Source of the DNA: Allokutzneria multivorans
GTDB taxonomy: Bacteria > Actinomycetota > Actinomycetes > Mycobacteriales > Pseudonocardiaceae
DNA length: 64,000 nucleotides
Direction of reading: 5' to 3'
NCBI RefSeq assembly: GCF_039537405.1
Contig: NZ_BAABAL010000027.1
Span: 99,334-163,333 of the forward strand
The notes under the pieces are model-generated. The model was not told the origin of the DNA. It worked only from the letters and a program-made list of their open reading frames with translations, and searched no databases. Positions within the stretch are counted from its first letter, which is position 1. Every line of letters begins with the position of its first letter. Below are positions 6,822-15,035 of the stretch, piece by piece. Both the position numbers and the translations under genes were made by a program.

Positions 6822-8839
6822 CGGCAGAGAGGGCGAGGGGCGCGCTGCTTGGGCTCGCTGTCGGTGACGCGCTCGGCGCACCGGCGGAGAACCTCTCGCG
6901 CGCGGAGATCGCCAGGCGCTGGGGTCGCGTGGAGGGCTTCATCTCCGACGATCCGGTCGGCACCGACGACACCGAGTACGCGGTGTTCTCCGCGCTGCTG
7001 CTCATCAAGCACGGCGCCGCGCTGACGCCTTCGGACGTGGAGAAGGCGTGGCGGGAGTCCATTGTGGACCAACCGCTCAAGGGTGCGGGGTTCAGCGAGC
7101 GCGGCACGGTGGAGAACCTCCAGCACGGGCTCTCCGCGCCGCTCAGCGCCCAGCACCGGCACAGCTGGAGCGACGGCCTTGCCATGCGCGCAACGCCTTT
7201 CGGAGTGTTCGCGGCGGGAGACCCCAGCGAGGCGGCGCGCTTGGTCGCGGTGGACGGCTCGATCAGCCACGACGGCGAGGGCGTTCTGGGCGGTCAGGCC
7301 GTCGCGGGTGCAGTGGCCGCCGCGATGGGCGGGGCTTCGCTGAAGGAGGCGATCTCCGCTGGCCTCGCGGTGATCCCCGAGGACTCCTGGACCTCGCGAG
7401 CGATCCGCAGAGCCGTTGCGGCGCAAACGGAAGAGGCGATTCTGGACGCGGTCGTCGTGCGCGACTACCCGTGGACGGACCTCGCTCCTGAGGCCGTCGC
7501 GCTGGCCTTCGGAGCACTCGTGCTGGCGGACGGCGATGTCCGCGCCTCGATCCTGACCGCCGTGAACATGGGCCGCGACGCGGACACCACGGCGGCCATC
7601 GCGGGTGCTGTCGCTGGCGCGCTCAACGGAGAAGCCGCCGTTCCTCGGGAGTGGTCCGAACAGATCGGTCCGGTGCGCGGAGCCTGCATCAGCGCTGTCA
7701 CCGGGCACCACATCGCCACCGTGGCAACCGAGCTGCACGCCGCGCCCCGCCGTCGTGCGGCCCCGGCTCAGCCCGTGCGCGAGGTGGCGTCGCTTCCCGT
7801 TCGCCACGCGCGAGGGAGGACGCAGGGCGGCAGCGTGGTCGGCGCGCTGATGGGCCTCGCGGTCGGCGATGCGCTCGGCTGGCCCGCCGCGAAGCACCGC
7901 GCGGGGCTTCTGCCAGCGTGGACCCGGCGCCTGGCAAGGGAACTGGACACCTTCGCCGAGGAGCACGGGGTGAGCAGCCTGCCTGTGCCGATGGCGTTGA
8001 ACCAGCCGACCGACGCGCTCCGGCTCGGCCCCTCCGACGACGCCGAGTGGGCCGTTTTCGCCGCGCTGGCGGGAATGGGCGGAGCCGGCGGAGTGCGCGA
8101 GGCGTGGATCGAGGTGGCGGAGTTCAAGCGGCCCTTGTCGGCGCGGATCTCCGTCCGCGCGGGGCTGGCGAACCTGGCCGCCGGGCTGCGTCCGCCCGCG
8201 AGCGGCCACGACAACCCGCACTTCTTCGACGACGCGGCCTGTGCTCGCGCCGTTGGGCTGGCGACGTTGTGGCCGGGCGATCCGGCTGCCGCCGCCGAGC
8301 TGGCCGAGGTCGACGCGCGGCACACGCAGGACGGCGATGGCGTTCTCGGAGCGCGGGCGATGGCTGTGGCGATCTCTTCCGCGCTCGGCGGAGCGACACC
8401 GGCCGAGGCTGTGGACGCGGCGCTGCTTGAGCTCCCGGACGGGACGGAGATCGGCCGCAACGCACGCCGAGCTGTCCACTATGGACGGCACAGCGACACG
8501 TTCAGCCTGATCCCGTTGCTGGAGAACGGTGTCGTCGACCACGTGTACAGCTACGGAACCGCCGCGGCGGAGACCGTGCCGGTCGCGCTGGCGTTGGTGC
8601 TGGCGTCCGGGGCTCGGTTTGGCGAGGCGGTCTCGGCCGCCGCGTGCCTGTCCAGGCTGGCCGACTCCGCGCCCGCGCTGACCGGAGCCCTGGCTGGGGC
8701 CCTGTCCGGATCACTGTCCGGCGACGTGCCGATGACGTGGCGGGCGAGCTGCCGCGAGCTGCGCGGCACGAGCCTGCCGTGGCTGGCCGGAACGGATCTG
8801 ATCGACCTCGCGGGCCGAATCTCCGCCCGCGGCAACTGA
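6818..8839 (+). CDS. Tandem-domain ADP-ribosylglycohydrolase family protein
   Basis: A 673-residue cytoplasmic protein with two ARH/DraG-like domains. Domain 1 (about 1-310) opens with GALLGLAVGDALGAPAE, carries the metal-binding GTDDTEYA motif near residue 47 and the C-terminal GRDADTTAAIAGAVAGAL motif near 250. Domain 2 (about 342-670) begins GALMGLAVGDALGWPAA and keeps an acidic SDDAEWAVF segment, but at the C-terminal metal site it has LSRLADSAPALTGALAG, lacking the first Asp of the usual DxDT. Domain 1 is therefore predicted to be active and domain 2 probably structural. ARH enzymes hydrolyse N- or O-glycosidic bonds to ribose using two Mg ions. The ATG overlaps the lipoprotein stop (ATGA). 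Confidence 0.88.
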   Translation: MTAERARGALLGLAVGDALGAPAENLSRAEIARRWGRVEGFISDDPVGTDDTEYAVFSALLLIKHGAALTPSDVEKAWRESIVDQPLKGAGFSERGTVENLQHGLSAPLSAQHRHSWSDGLAMRATPFGVFAAGDPSEAARLVAVDGSISHDGEGVLGGQAVAGAVAAAMGGASLKEAISAGLAVIPEDSWTSRAIRRAVAAQTEEAILDAVVVRDYPWTDLAPEAVALAFGALVLADGDVRASILTAVNMGRDADTTAAIAGAVAGALNGEAAVPREWSEQIGPVRGACISAVTGHHIATVATELHAAPRRRAAPAQPVREVASLPVRHARGRTQGGSVVGALMGLAVGDALGWPAAKHRAGLLPAWTRRLARELDTFAEEHGVSSLPVPMALNQPTDALRLGPSDDAEWAVFAALAGMGGAGGVREAWIEVAEFKRPLSARISVRAGLANLAAGLRPPASGHDNPHFFDDAACARAVGLATLWPGDPAAAAELAEVDARHTQDGDGVLGARAMAVAISSALGGATPAEAVDAALLELPDGTEIGRNARRAVHYGRHSDTFSLIPLLENGVVDHVYSYGTAAAETVPVALALVLASGARFGEAVSAAACLSRLADSAPALTGALAGALSGSLSGDVPMTWRASCRELRGTSLPWLAGTDLIDLAGRISARGN

Positions 8840-8855
8840 AGGAGGAGAAGGAGCA

Positions 8856-10004
8856 GTGTCGAAACCCCTGGAGGACCGCGCCAAGGGCTGCCTGGTCGGG
8901 GCCGCCGTCGGTGACGCGCTCGGCGGGCCCGCCGAGGGCTGGACGCCGGAGGACCTGGTCGAGCGCTACGGCGGTCGCATCCAGGGGATCGTGCCGCCCT
9001 TCTACGAGAACTGGCGCGACGCGCGGCCGATCGCGCCGTACCACAAGGGCGACGGCAACGTCACCGACGACACCCTGATGACCCACGCGCTGGTCCGGGT
9101 CTACACCAAGGTGCGTGACCACATCGACGCGTACTCCATCGCCGAGCACCTCGTGCCCGAGCTGATCGGGACCAAGGTGTGGATTCCCGAGCTGGAGGCC
9201 GAAGCGCTTCCGCTGCAACGCATCTTCCTCGCCGAGAAGTGGATCGTTGCGCGTCTGCACTACGGGCACGTCGATCCGCGCGAAGCCGGGGTGGGCAACA
9301 TCGTCAACTGCGGCGCCGCGATGTACATGGCGCCGGTGGGCGTGGTCAACGCGGGCAACCCGGACGCCGCCTACGCCGAGGCGATCGAGGTCGCCGGGCC
9401 GCACCAGTCCAGCTACGGCAGGGAAGCCGCCGCGGTCTTCGCCGCCGGTGTCGCCTCAGCGTTCCGTCCACAGTCCACAGTGGACACCGTCGTCGCGGAT
9501 TGCTTGCGACTGGCCAAGGACGGCACGCGCGCTGCCATCGAGTCGGTGTGCGAGGTCGCGTCCAAGCACGACGACTGGGAAGCCGCGATCCCCGCGCTGC
9601 GCGATGCCGTCGAGCCCTTCGACACGGTCGGGCCGGAGTACCGCAAGCCCGGCCTCGGCGCGCGCAGGCCCAGCAGGCTGCACTCCATCGAAGAGCTGCC
9701 CATCGCGCTCGGCATGCTCGTGGTGGCGCGCGGCGACACGCGGGGCACGATCCTGGGCGGGGTCAACTACGGCCGAGACTGCGACTCGATCGCGAGCATG
9801 GGCGGCGCGATCTCCGGTGCGCTCAACGGGATCGACGACGTGCCCGCTGACTGGCGCGAGCGTGTCGCCGAGGCCAGCAAGCTCGACCTGGAAGCTCCCG
9901 CCGTCGCGCTGGCGGAGGTCGCCCGCGAGATCTTCGACCGAGACGTGCGCCGTCGCCGCGAGCACGAGGACGCCTTCCGCGTGCTGCTCGCCGGGCGGGC
10001 GTGA
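8856..10004 (+). CDS. ADP-ribosylglycohydrolase family protein
   Basis: A single-domain ARH-fold hydrolase of 382 residues, cytoplasmic. It starts with KGCLVGAAVGDALGGPAEGW, carries the metal motif TDDTLM at about residue 68, and a C-terminal GRDCDSIASMGGAISGALNG near 306-325. There the usual DxDT appears as DCDS, still able to supply both Asp ligands. An N-terminal loop containing PPFYENWRDARP is longer than in ARH1 or DraG and may shape the substrate pocket. The GTG at 8856 has a strong purine-rich GGAGGAGAAGGAG upstream. It is the second of three adjacent glycohydrolases, which differ enough to suggest sequential or alternative substrates rather than simple duplication. Confidence 0.9.
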   Translation: MSKPLEDRAKGCLVGAAVGDALGGPAEGWTPEDLVERYGGRIQGIVPPFYENWRDARPIAPYHKGDGNVTDDTLMTHALVRVYTKVRDHIDAYSIAEHLVPELIGTKVWIPELEAEALPLQRIFLAEKWIVARLHYGHVDPREAGVGNIVNCGAAMYMAPVGVVNAGNPDAAYAEAIEVAGPHQSSYGREAAAVFAAGVASAFRPQSTVDTVVADCLRLAKDGTRAAIESVCEVASKHDDWEAAIPALRDAVEPFDTVGPEYRKPGLGARRPSRLHSIEELPIALGMLVVARGDTRGTILGGVNYGRDCDSIASMGGAISGALNGIDDVPADWRERVAEASKLDLEAPAVALAEVAREIFDRDVRRRREHEDAFRVLLAGRA

Positions 10005-11350
10005 TGCGCCTGTCCTGGGTGCAGCCCGAGGACCTGGTGGGTCACGAGCTGCGGCAGGCCGAGGAGGACGGCCGCGACGCGAAGGCCGTCGCGCGGCGGT
10101 GGCTCGCCGCTGGAGGAGAGCTGAGCCCGGCCCTCGCCGGGGCTTCGACGGAGCGTGCTTCCGCCGAGCTCCGGGAGTTGGCGGGGGAGCTGCTCGACGA
10201 ACTGGCGCTGCTGCCCGGCGTGGCCGACCCGACGGGTTTCGCCGAGATCAAGTCGCAGTGTCCACAGTGGATGGACGACTGCGGCTCTTCCGCTCCTTCG
10301 CTGGACGCGGTGCACGGAGCCTGGCTCGGTCGTGCGGTCGGTTGCCTGCTCGGCAAGCCGGTGGAGAAGATCCCCCGCATCGGGATCGAGGAGATCGCCC
10401 GCGCCACCGGCAACTGGCCGATCCAGCGCTACTTCACCGAGATCGGGCTCTCCGAGGCGATCGCCGCGCGGTGGCCGTGGAACCGCCGCAGCAGGCCGAC
10501 GAGCCTCATCGAGAACATCGACGGCATGCCCGAGGACGACGACCTCAACTACCCGCTGCTCGCGCTGATGCTGGTGGAGCGCAGCGGTTTCGCCTTCACC
10601 ACCGAGGACGTCGCCGATCTGTGGCTCGCCGAGCTCCCCGCCGGGCGGACGTTCACCGCTGAGCGCATCGCCTACCGGAACCTGTTGCTCGGCCACTCGC
10701 CTCCGGAGACGGCGAGCTACCGCAATCCGTTCCGCGAGTGGATCGGCGCGCAGATCCGGGCCGATCTGTTCGGGTGGATCAACCCCGGCAGGCCGGGTGC
10801 GGCGGCTGAGATGGCGTGGCGCGACGCGGTGCTCAGTCACACCGCGAACGGCGTGTACGGCGCGATGTTCGTCGCCGCGGCTGTTTCCGCCGCTGCCGTG
10901 CTGGAGGAGCCCGTGGAATGGCTGGAGGCAGGGCTCTCCGTGGTGCCTCCGCAGTCCCGCCTTGCCGTCGCGGTGCGGCATGCAATCGTTGCCGCCCAAG
11001 AAGAATCGAACTGGAGCCGCGTTCTCGACCGACTCTACGACCACAACGGGCACCTGCACTGGGTGCACGCGGTCAACAACTCCGCGCTCGTGGCGGCGGC
11101 GGTCGTGCACGGCGGCGGTGATTTCGAGGCGTCGATCTGCCGTGTTGTCGCCGGTGGCTGGGACACCGATTCCAACGGCGCGACAGTCGGTTCGCTGCTC
11201 GGCGTGCGGCTCGGCGCGGCGGCGCTGCCGGAGAGCTGGACGGCTCCGCTGAAGAACCGGCTCGCGACGAGCGTCGGCGGGATGGACGGCATCGCCTTCG
11301 ACGAACTCGCTGCCCGGACTGTCGCTGTCGCTGGGAAGGGGAAGCGATGA
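10004..11350 (+). CDS. ADP-ribosylglycohydrolase family protein, divergent subtype
   Basis: A 448-residue ARH-fold protein with an extra N-terminal helical region of about 95 residues before the domain start GAWLGRAVGCLLGKPVEKI. The first metal motif is replaced by EDDDLNYPLLAL (about 176-187), characteristic of a distinct ARH subgroup, and the second is GGWDTDSNGATVGSLLG (about 378-394). The pair keeps acidic metal ligands, so activity is expected. The ATG at 10004 overlaps the previous TGA by one base; a GTG three bases earlier is an alternative start. Its substrate is unknown; context places it in catabolism of an imported compound. Confidence 0.85.
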   Translation: MRLSWVQPEDLVGHELRQAEEDGRDAKAVARRWLAAGGELSPALAGASTERASAELRELAGELLDELALLPGVADPTGFAEIKSQCPQWMDDCGSSAPSLDAVHGAWLGRAVGCLLGKPVEKIPRIGIEEIARATGNWPIQRYFTEIGLSEAIAARWPWNRRSRPTSLIENIDGMPEDDDLNYPLLALMLVERSGFAFTTEDVADLWLAELPAGRTFTAERIAYRNLLLGHSPPETASYRNPFREWIGAQIRADLFGWINPGRPGAAAEMAWRDAVLSHTANGVYGAMFVAAAVSAAAVLEEPVEWLEAGLSVVPPQSRLAVAVRHAIVAAQEESNWSRVLDRLYDHNGHLHWVHAVNNSALVAAAVVHGGGDFEASICRVVAGGWDTDSNGATVGSLLGVRLGAAALPESWTAPLKNRLATSVGGMDGIAFDELAARTVAVAGKGKR

Positions 11351-12243
11351 TTGTCATTCTTGGCAGTGCGAGCATGGATCTGACGACCTACGTCGCGGTC
11401 GCGCCCGCGCTCGGCGAGACCGTGATGGGGCGCGAGTTCCGCACGGTTCCCGGTGGCAAGGGCGCGAACCAGGCCATCGCAGCCGCGCGGGCGGGCGGTC
11501 GCGTCGCGATGATCGGCGCGGTCGGTGACGATTCGTTCGGTGAGCCGGTGCGGCAAACGCTCGCGGAGTCCGGAGTGGACGTCGCCGGAGTGCGCACCGT
11601 GCCTGGGCCGACCGGTACCGCGCACATCGTGGTTGACGACAACGGCGGCAACTCCATCGTGGTGGTGCCGTCGGCCAACGCGGCGATCACCGGCACCGAG
11701 GACGGCGACGCAGAGCTGATCGCCGCCGCCGACTTCCTGCTGTTGCAGCTCGAAGCGCCTCTGTCCGCCGCTGTCGCGGGCGCCGAGGTCGCCAGGGCCA
11801 ACGGCACGACGGTCGTGCTCACCCCGGCTCCGGCACAGGAACTTCCTGAGGCACTTCTGTCCAATGTGGACATCATCGTGCCGAATGAGCACGAGGCTCG
11901 CGCACTGTCCGGAGTGGACGATCTGGACAAGACGATCGAGTGGTTGCTGGAGCGGGTTCCCGTTGCCGTTGTGACTCTCGGCGAGCGGGGCAGCCTCTAC
12001 GCGGCGCGCGGCGAAGAACGGGTTCGGGTGCCCGCCTTCTCGGTGACCGCCGTCGACACCACGGCCGCCGGTGACACGTTCGTCGGCGCGCTCGCGGTGG
12101 CGCTGGTCGAGCAGAAGCCGGTCGTCGAGGCGTTGACCTGGGCCAGCGCGGCGGCTGCCCTAGCGGTTCAGCGGCCCGGTGCGTCCAGCTCGATGCCCGA
12201 ACGAGCCGAGATCGAAGCGCTGGTGGAGGGAGGACGGCGATGA
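11347..12243 (+). CDS. Ribokinase-like PfkB-family sugar kinase
   Basis: Phosphorylates a sugar, most likely ribose or a ribosyl derivative, with ATP in the cytoplasm; 298 residues, normal for ribokinase. The substrate-side PfkB motif GGKGANQAIAAAR is at about residues 37-49, and the C-terminal anion-hole and catalytic motif DTTAAGDTFVGAL at about 237-249, with Asp in AAGD as the base. The ATG overlaps the upstream stop (ATGA). Placed directly after the glycohydrolases, it would trap freed ribose as ribose 5-phosphate for the pentose phosphate pathway; that role is inferred. Confidence 0.9.
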   Translation: MIVILGSASMDLTTYVAVAPALGETVMGREFRTVPGGKGANQAIAAARAGGRVAMIGAVGDDSFGEPVRQTLAESGVDVAGVRTVPGPTGTAHIVVDDNGGNSIVVVPSANAAITGTEDGDAELIAAADFLLLQLEAPLSAAVAGAEVARANGTTVVLTPAPAQELPEALLSNVDIIVPNEHEARALSGVDDLDKTIEWLLERVPVAVVTLGERGSLYAARGEERVRVPAFSVTAVDTTAAGDTFVGALAVALVEQKPVVEALTWASAAAALAVQRPGASSSMPERAEIEALVEGGRR

Positions 12244-13427
12244 GCGGACCGCTCGACGGACTGCGGGTCCTGGACATGTCCACCCTGTTCGCGGGGCCGC
12301 TCGCGGCGACCCTGCTCGGTGACTTCGGCGCCGAGGTGATCAAGGTGGAGCACCCGCGCAGGCCCGATCCCGCCCGGGGCCACGGCCCGGCCAAGGACGG
12401 CGTCGGCCTGTGGTGGAAGCTGCTGGGGCGCAACAAGAAGACCACCACCATCGATCTGTCCTCTCCGGACGGTCAGGAGCTGGTGCTCAAGCTGGTCGAG
12501 ACCTGCGACGTGGTGATCGAGAACTTCCGCCCCGGTACGCTGGAGCGCTGGAACCTCGGCTACGACCGGCTTTCCGAGGTCAACCCCGGCCTGGTGCTGG
12601 CGCGTGTCACCGGCTTCGGCCAGTTCGGCCCGTCCGCGCGCCGCGCCGGATTCGGCACGCTGGCCGAGGCGATGAGCGGGTTCGCCGCGATCACCGGCGA
12701 GCCGGACGGCCCGCCGACGCTGCCGCCGTTCGGGCTCGCCGACTCGATCAGCGCGTTGACCACGGCGTACGCGGTGATGGCCGCGCTGAACGGGCGCGCG
12801 AGCACCGGCAAGGGCCAGGTGGTCGACCTCGCGATCATCGAGCCGATCCTGACCGTGCTCGGACCGCAGCCCATCTGGTACGACCAGCTCGGCTACGTGC
12901 AGCCGCGCACCGGCAACCGGTCGATGAACACCGCGCCCCGCAACACTTATCGGACCTCCGACGACAAGTGGGTCGCTGTGTCCACGTCCGCGCAGAGCAT
13001 CGCCGAGCGCGTCATGCGGCTCGTCGGCCGGGAGGACCTGATCGAGCAGCCGTGGTTCGCCTCCGGAGTTCAGCGCGCCGCGCACGCGGACGTCCTCGAC
13101 GAAGCCGTCGGCGGGTGGATCGCCAAGCACACGCGCGATGAGGTGATGGAGGAGTTCGAGCGCGCTGAGGCCGCCGTCGCGCCGATCTACGACGTGCGCG
13201 ACGTGCTGGAGGACCCGCAGTACGAGGCGCTCGGCACGTTGCAGCGCGTGCCCGACCCCGAGCTGGGCTCGGTGCTCATGCAGAACGTCCTCTTCCGGCT
13301 CTCCGAGACGCCCGGCGAGATCCGTTGGGCTGGCCGGCCGCACGGCGCGGACACCGACGAAGTGCTCGGCGGGCTTGGACTTTCCCCGTCGGAGATCGCT
13401 TCTCTTCGGGAACGAGGTGTCGTGTGA
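12240..13427 (+). CDS. CaiB/BaiF family III CoA-transferase
   Basis: Moves CoA between carboxylic acids without forming a phosphorylated intermediate; 395 residues, cytoplasmic. The N-terminus has LRVLDMSTLFAGPLAATLLGD and AEVIKVEHP, followed by ENFRPGTLERWNLGY. The catalytic Asp is predicted at residue 168, in GLADSISAL. The ATG overlaps the kinase stop (ATGA). Family members activate malate, citramalate, carnitine, formate or oxalate. Next to a CitE-like lyase it probably activates a hydroxy acid so that its CoA ester can be cleaved; the acid is unknown and could be the aglycone left after ribose removal. Confidence 0.9.
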   Translation: MSGPLDGLRVLDMSTLFAGPLAATLLGDFGAEVIKVEHPRRPDPARGHGPAKDGVGLWWKLLGRNKKTTTIDLSSPDGQELVLKLVETCDVVIENFRPGTLERWNLGYDRLSEVNPGLVLARVTGFGQFGPSARRAGFGTLAEAMSGFAAITGEPDGPPTLPPFGLADSISALTTAYAVMAALNGRASTGKGQVVDLAIIEPILTVLGPQPIWYDQLGYVQPRTGNRSMNTAPRNTYRTSDDKWVAVSTSAQSIAERVMRLVGREDLIEQPWFASGVQRAAHADVLDEAVGGWIAKHTRDEVMEEFERAEAAVAPIYDVRDVLEDPQYEALGTLQRVPDPELGSVLMQNVLFRLSETPGEIRWAGRPHGADTDEVLGGLGLSPSEIASLRERGVV

Positions 13428-14230
13428 TCACGTGGCTCTACGTCCCCGCCGACCGCCCGGAGCGCGTGGTGAAGGCGTTCGCGTCCGGCGCCGACGTGGT
13501 GATCGTCGACCTTGAGGACGCGGTCGCTCCGGATCGCAAGTCCTACGCCCGCGACGCCGCGAAGGACCTGTTGTCCTCGCCGACCCCCGTTCCGGTTCAC
13601 GTCCGGATCAACGCATTGGACGGCCCGCTCGCCCCTGCTGACCTTTCCGCGCTCGCCGGATTGCCCGGGGTTCACGGGTTGCGGTTGCCCAAGGTGGTTG
13701 ATCCGCTCGTGGTGCAACGGGTTTCCGCGCAGGCGCCCGGCTTGGCGTTGGTGCCGTTGCTGGAGTCCGCGCTCGGCGTGGAGCGTGCTTTCGAGATCGC
13801 CTCCGCCGGTGTCGCCGGAATCGCGTTGGGGGAGGCCGACCTCTCCGCCGACCTCGGAGTGTCCACTGAGGACGGACTGACGTGGGCGCGGAGCCGCGTC
13901 GTCCTCGCCGCGCGGGCCGCCGGGCTCGCTCCTCCCGCGCAGTCGGTCTACCCCAACGTCCGCGACCTCGAAGGGCTGCGCCGCTCGTGCGAACGCGGCC
14001 GCGCACTGGGCTTCCTCGGCCGCGCCGCGATCCACCCCGCGCAGCTGGAGACGATCGCCCACGCCTACCGCCCGACGGAAGCCGAGCTGGCCCGCGCCCG
14101 CGAGATCGTCGAAGCCGCCGCCACCGACGCCGGCGCGCTCGCCCTGCCCGACGGCCGCTTCGTCGACGCCGCCCTGGTCGAAGGCGCCCGCCGCACCCTC
14201 TCCCAAGCCGAAACCCACCCCCCACGCTGA
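13424..14230 (+). CDS. CitE/HpcH-family CoA-ester lyase
   Basis: A TIM-barrel lyase of 268 residues related to citryl-, malyl- and citramalyl-CoA lyases. Visible features are YVPADRPERVVKAF at the N-terminus, the VDLEDAVAPDRK strand, and the Mg-binding LLESALGVERAF and GEADLSADLG segments near residues 110-145. The GTG at 13424 overlaps the CoA-transferase stop (GTGA); longer starts would run into that gene. It is the last gene of the operon and is followed by a convergent repeat/terminator zone. With the CoA-transferase it could split a hydroxyacyl-CoA into acetyl- or propionyl-CoA plus an oxoacid. Confidence 0.88.
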   Translation: MITWLYVPADRPERVVKAFASGADVVIVDLEDAVAPDRKSYARDAAKDLLSSPTPVPVHVRINALDGPLAPADLSALAGLPGVHGLRLPKVVDPLVVQRVSAQAPGLALVPLLESALGVERAFEIASAGVAGIALGEADLSADLGVSTEDGLTWARSRVVLAARAAGLAPPAQSVYPNVRDLEGLRRSCERGRALGFLGRAAIHPAQLETIAHAYRPTEAELARAREIVEAAATDAGALALPDGRFVDAALVEGARRTLSQAETHPPR

Positions 14231-14231
14231 C

Positions 14232-14285
14232 GTACCCAATGTGACATTTGTTTCGCCAGACGTAACCAATGCCGCATTGGTTACG
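14232..14285 (+). repeat. Two-hairpin dispersed element, copy 1
   Basis: A 54-bp element lying just after the lyase stop. Its second half is a perfect hairpin, GTAACCAATG (14262-14271), loop CCG, CATTGGTTAC (14275-14284); the first half pairs ACCCAATG with CATTTG. The same element occurs in inverted orientation at 19971-20025. Both copies lie between convergent genes, so a bidirectional terminator is plausible. Confidence 0.75.
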
Positions 14286-14325
14286 CCCCCACCCACCCCC
14301 GCGCCTCCACGCCCCACCCCCTCCA

Positions 14326-14540
14326 AGCCCCGAACGACCCCTTCAGGTACTTGAGCGCACCAAACGACCCGTTCAGCGCTCCCAGTGCACCAAACGACCC
14401 GTTCAGCGCGCTCAACGCACCAAACGAGGCGTTCGCGTGGGCGGGGGCACTGCGGCTTAAGCGCTGAATGACTCATTGAGGTACTTGAGCGTCCCGAATG
14501 ACTCATTCAGGTACCTCAACTCCCCGAAGGAGTCATTCAG
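14326..14540. repeat. 30-nt-period intergenic array, array 1
   Basis: About seven units of roughly 30 nt fill the gap between the convergent lyase and HxlR genes. Each unit centres on a quasi-palindrome, AATGACTCATT or AACGACCCGTT, followed by CAGG or GAGG and a TACCTGAACGC-like linker. Three units at 14466-14540 have exact 30-nt spacing. The last unit supplies the stop codon of the HxlR gene. Apart from this array and the two-hairpin element, 14231-14536 holds no gene. Confidence 0.8.
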
Positions 14541-14944
14541 GGAGTTCGGGCCAGGGCGGAGTGGGTGGCGCGCGAGGTGAGCACGTCGGCGATGTGGTTC
14601 TCGGCCCAAGCCTTGATGGTGGCGAGCACGGGGAGCAGTGACACGCCGAGCGGGGTCAGCTCGTAGTCGACGCGCGCGGGCACGCTGGCGGTGACGGTGC
14701 GCGTGAGCAGGCCGTCCTGCTCGGCGGAGCGCAGTGTGTGCGTGAGCATCTTCTGGCTGGCGCTGGGCAGAGCGGACCGGAGTTCGCTGTGCCTGCGCGG
14801 ACCCGACGCGAGCTGGCTGACCACCAGGGCCGTCCACTTGTCGCCGATCATCGACAGCACGTGGTGCGTTGGACAGTCCGCGAGGAACAGCTCGTGGTCG
14901 GCCTTGTCCACCTCGCGGCGCTGCTGCGCGGTCATCGTCGTCAC
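14537..14944 (-). CDS. HxlR-family redox/electrophile-responsive regulator
   Basis: A winged-helix DNA-binding protein of 135 residues. The family signature is clear: an N-terminal Cys in LADCPTHHVLSMIGDKWT (Cys at about residue 24), then HSELRSALPSASQKMLTHTL and the wing with VDYELTPLG. HxlR/QorR-type regulators use this Cys to sense quinones, aldehydes or oxidants. The GTG at 14944 is chosen because GGAGGAG lies 8 nt upstream; an ATG 9 bp further in is the alternative. It is divergent from the quinone oxidoreductase-like gene at 15036, the usual target arrangement. Confidence 0.88.
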   Translation of the reverse strand: MTTMTAQQRREVDKADHELFLADCPTHHVLSMIGDKWTALVVSQLASGPRRHSELRSALPSASQKMLTHTLRSAEQDGLLTRTVTASVPARVDYELTPLGVSLLPVLATIKAWAENHIADVLTSRATHSALARTP

Positions 14945-14962
14945 GTCACTCGCTCCTCCCCA

Positions 14963-14980
14963 AGGCACTTCAAGGTGCCT
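14963..14980. promoter_or_regulatory. Putative HxlR operator
   Basis: The inverted repeat AGGCAC-N6-GTGCCT sits in the 91-bp gap between the divergent HxlR and oxidoreductase genes, where a shared operator is expected. Confidence 0.45.
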
Positions 14981-15035
14981 CCTTCCGCGCAACACCCACC
15001 CGCCGCAGGCTGTTCCCACACGAAGGAGGAACACC

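Noticed and set aside
14326..14540. 30-nt-period arrays read as CRISPR
   Set aside because: There is no constant repeat plus unique spacer; the whole 30-nt unit varies together, and no cas genes are present.
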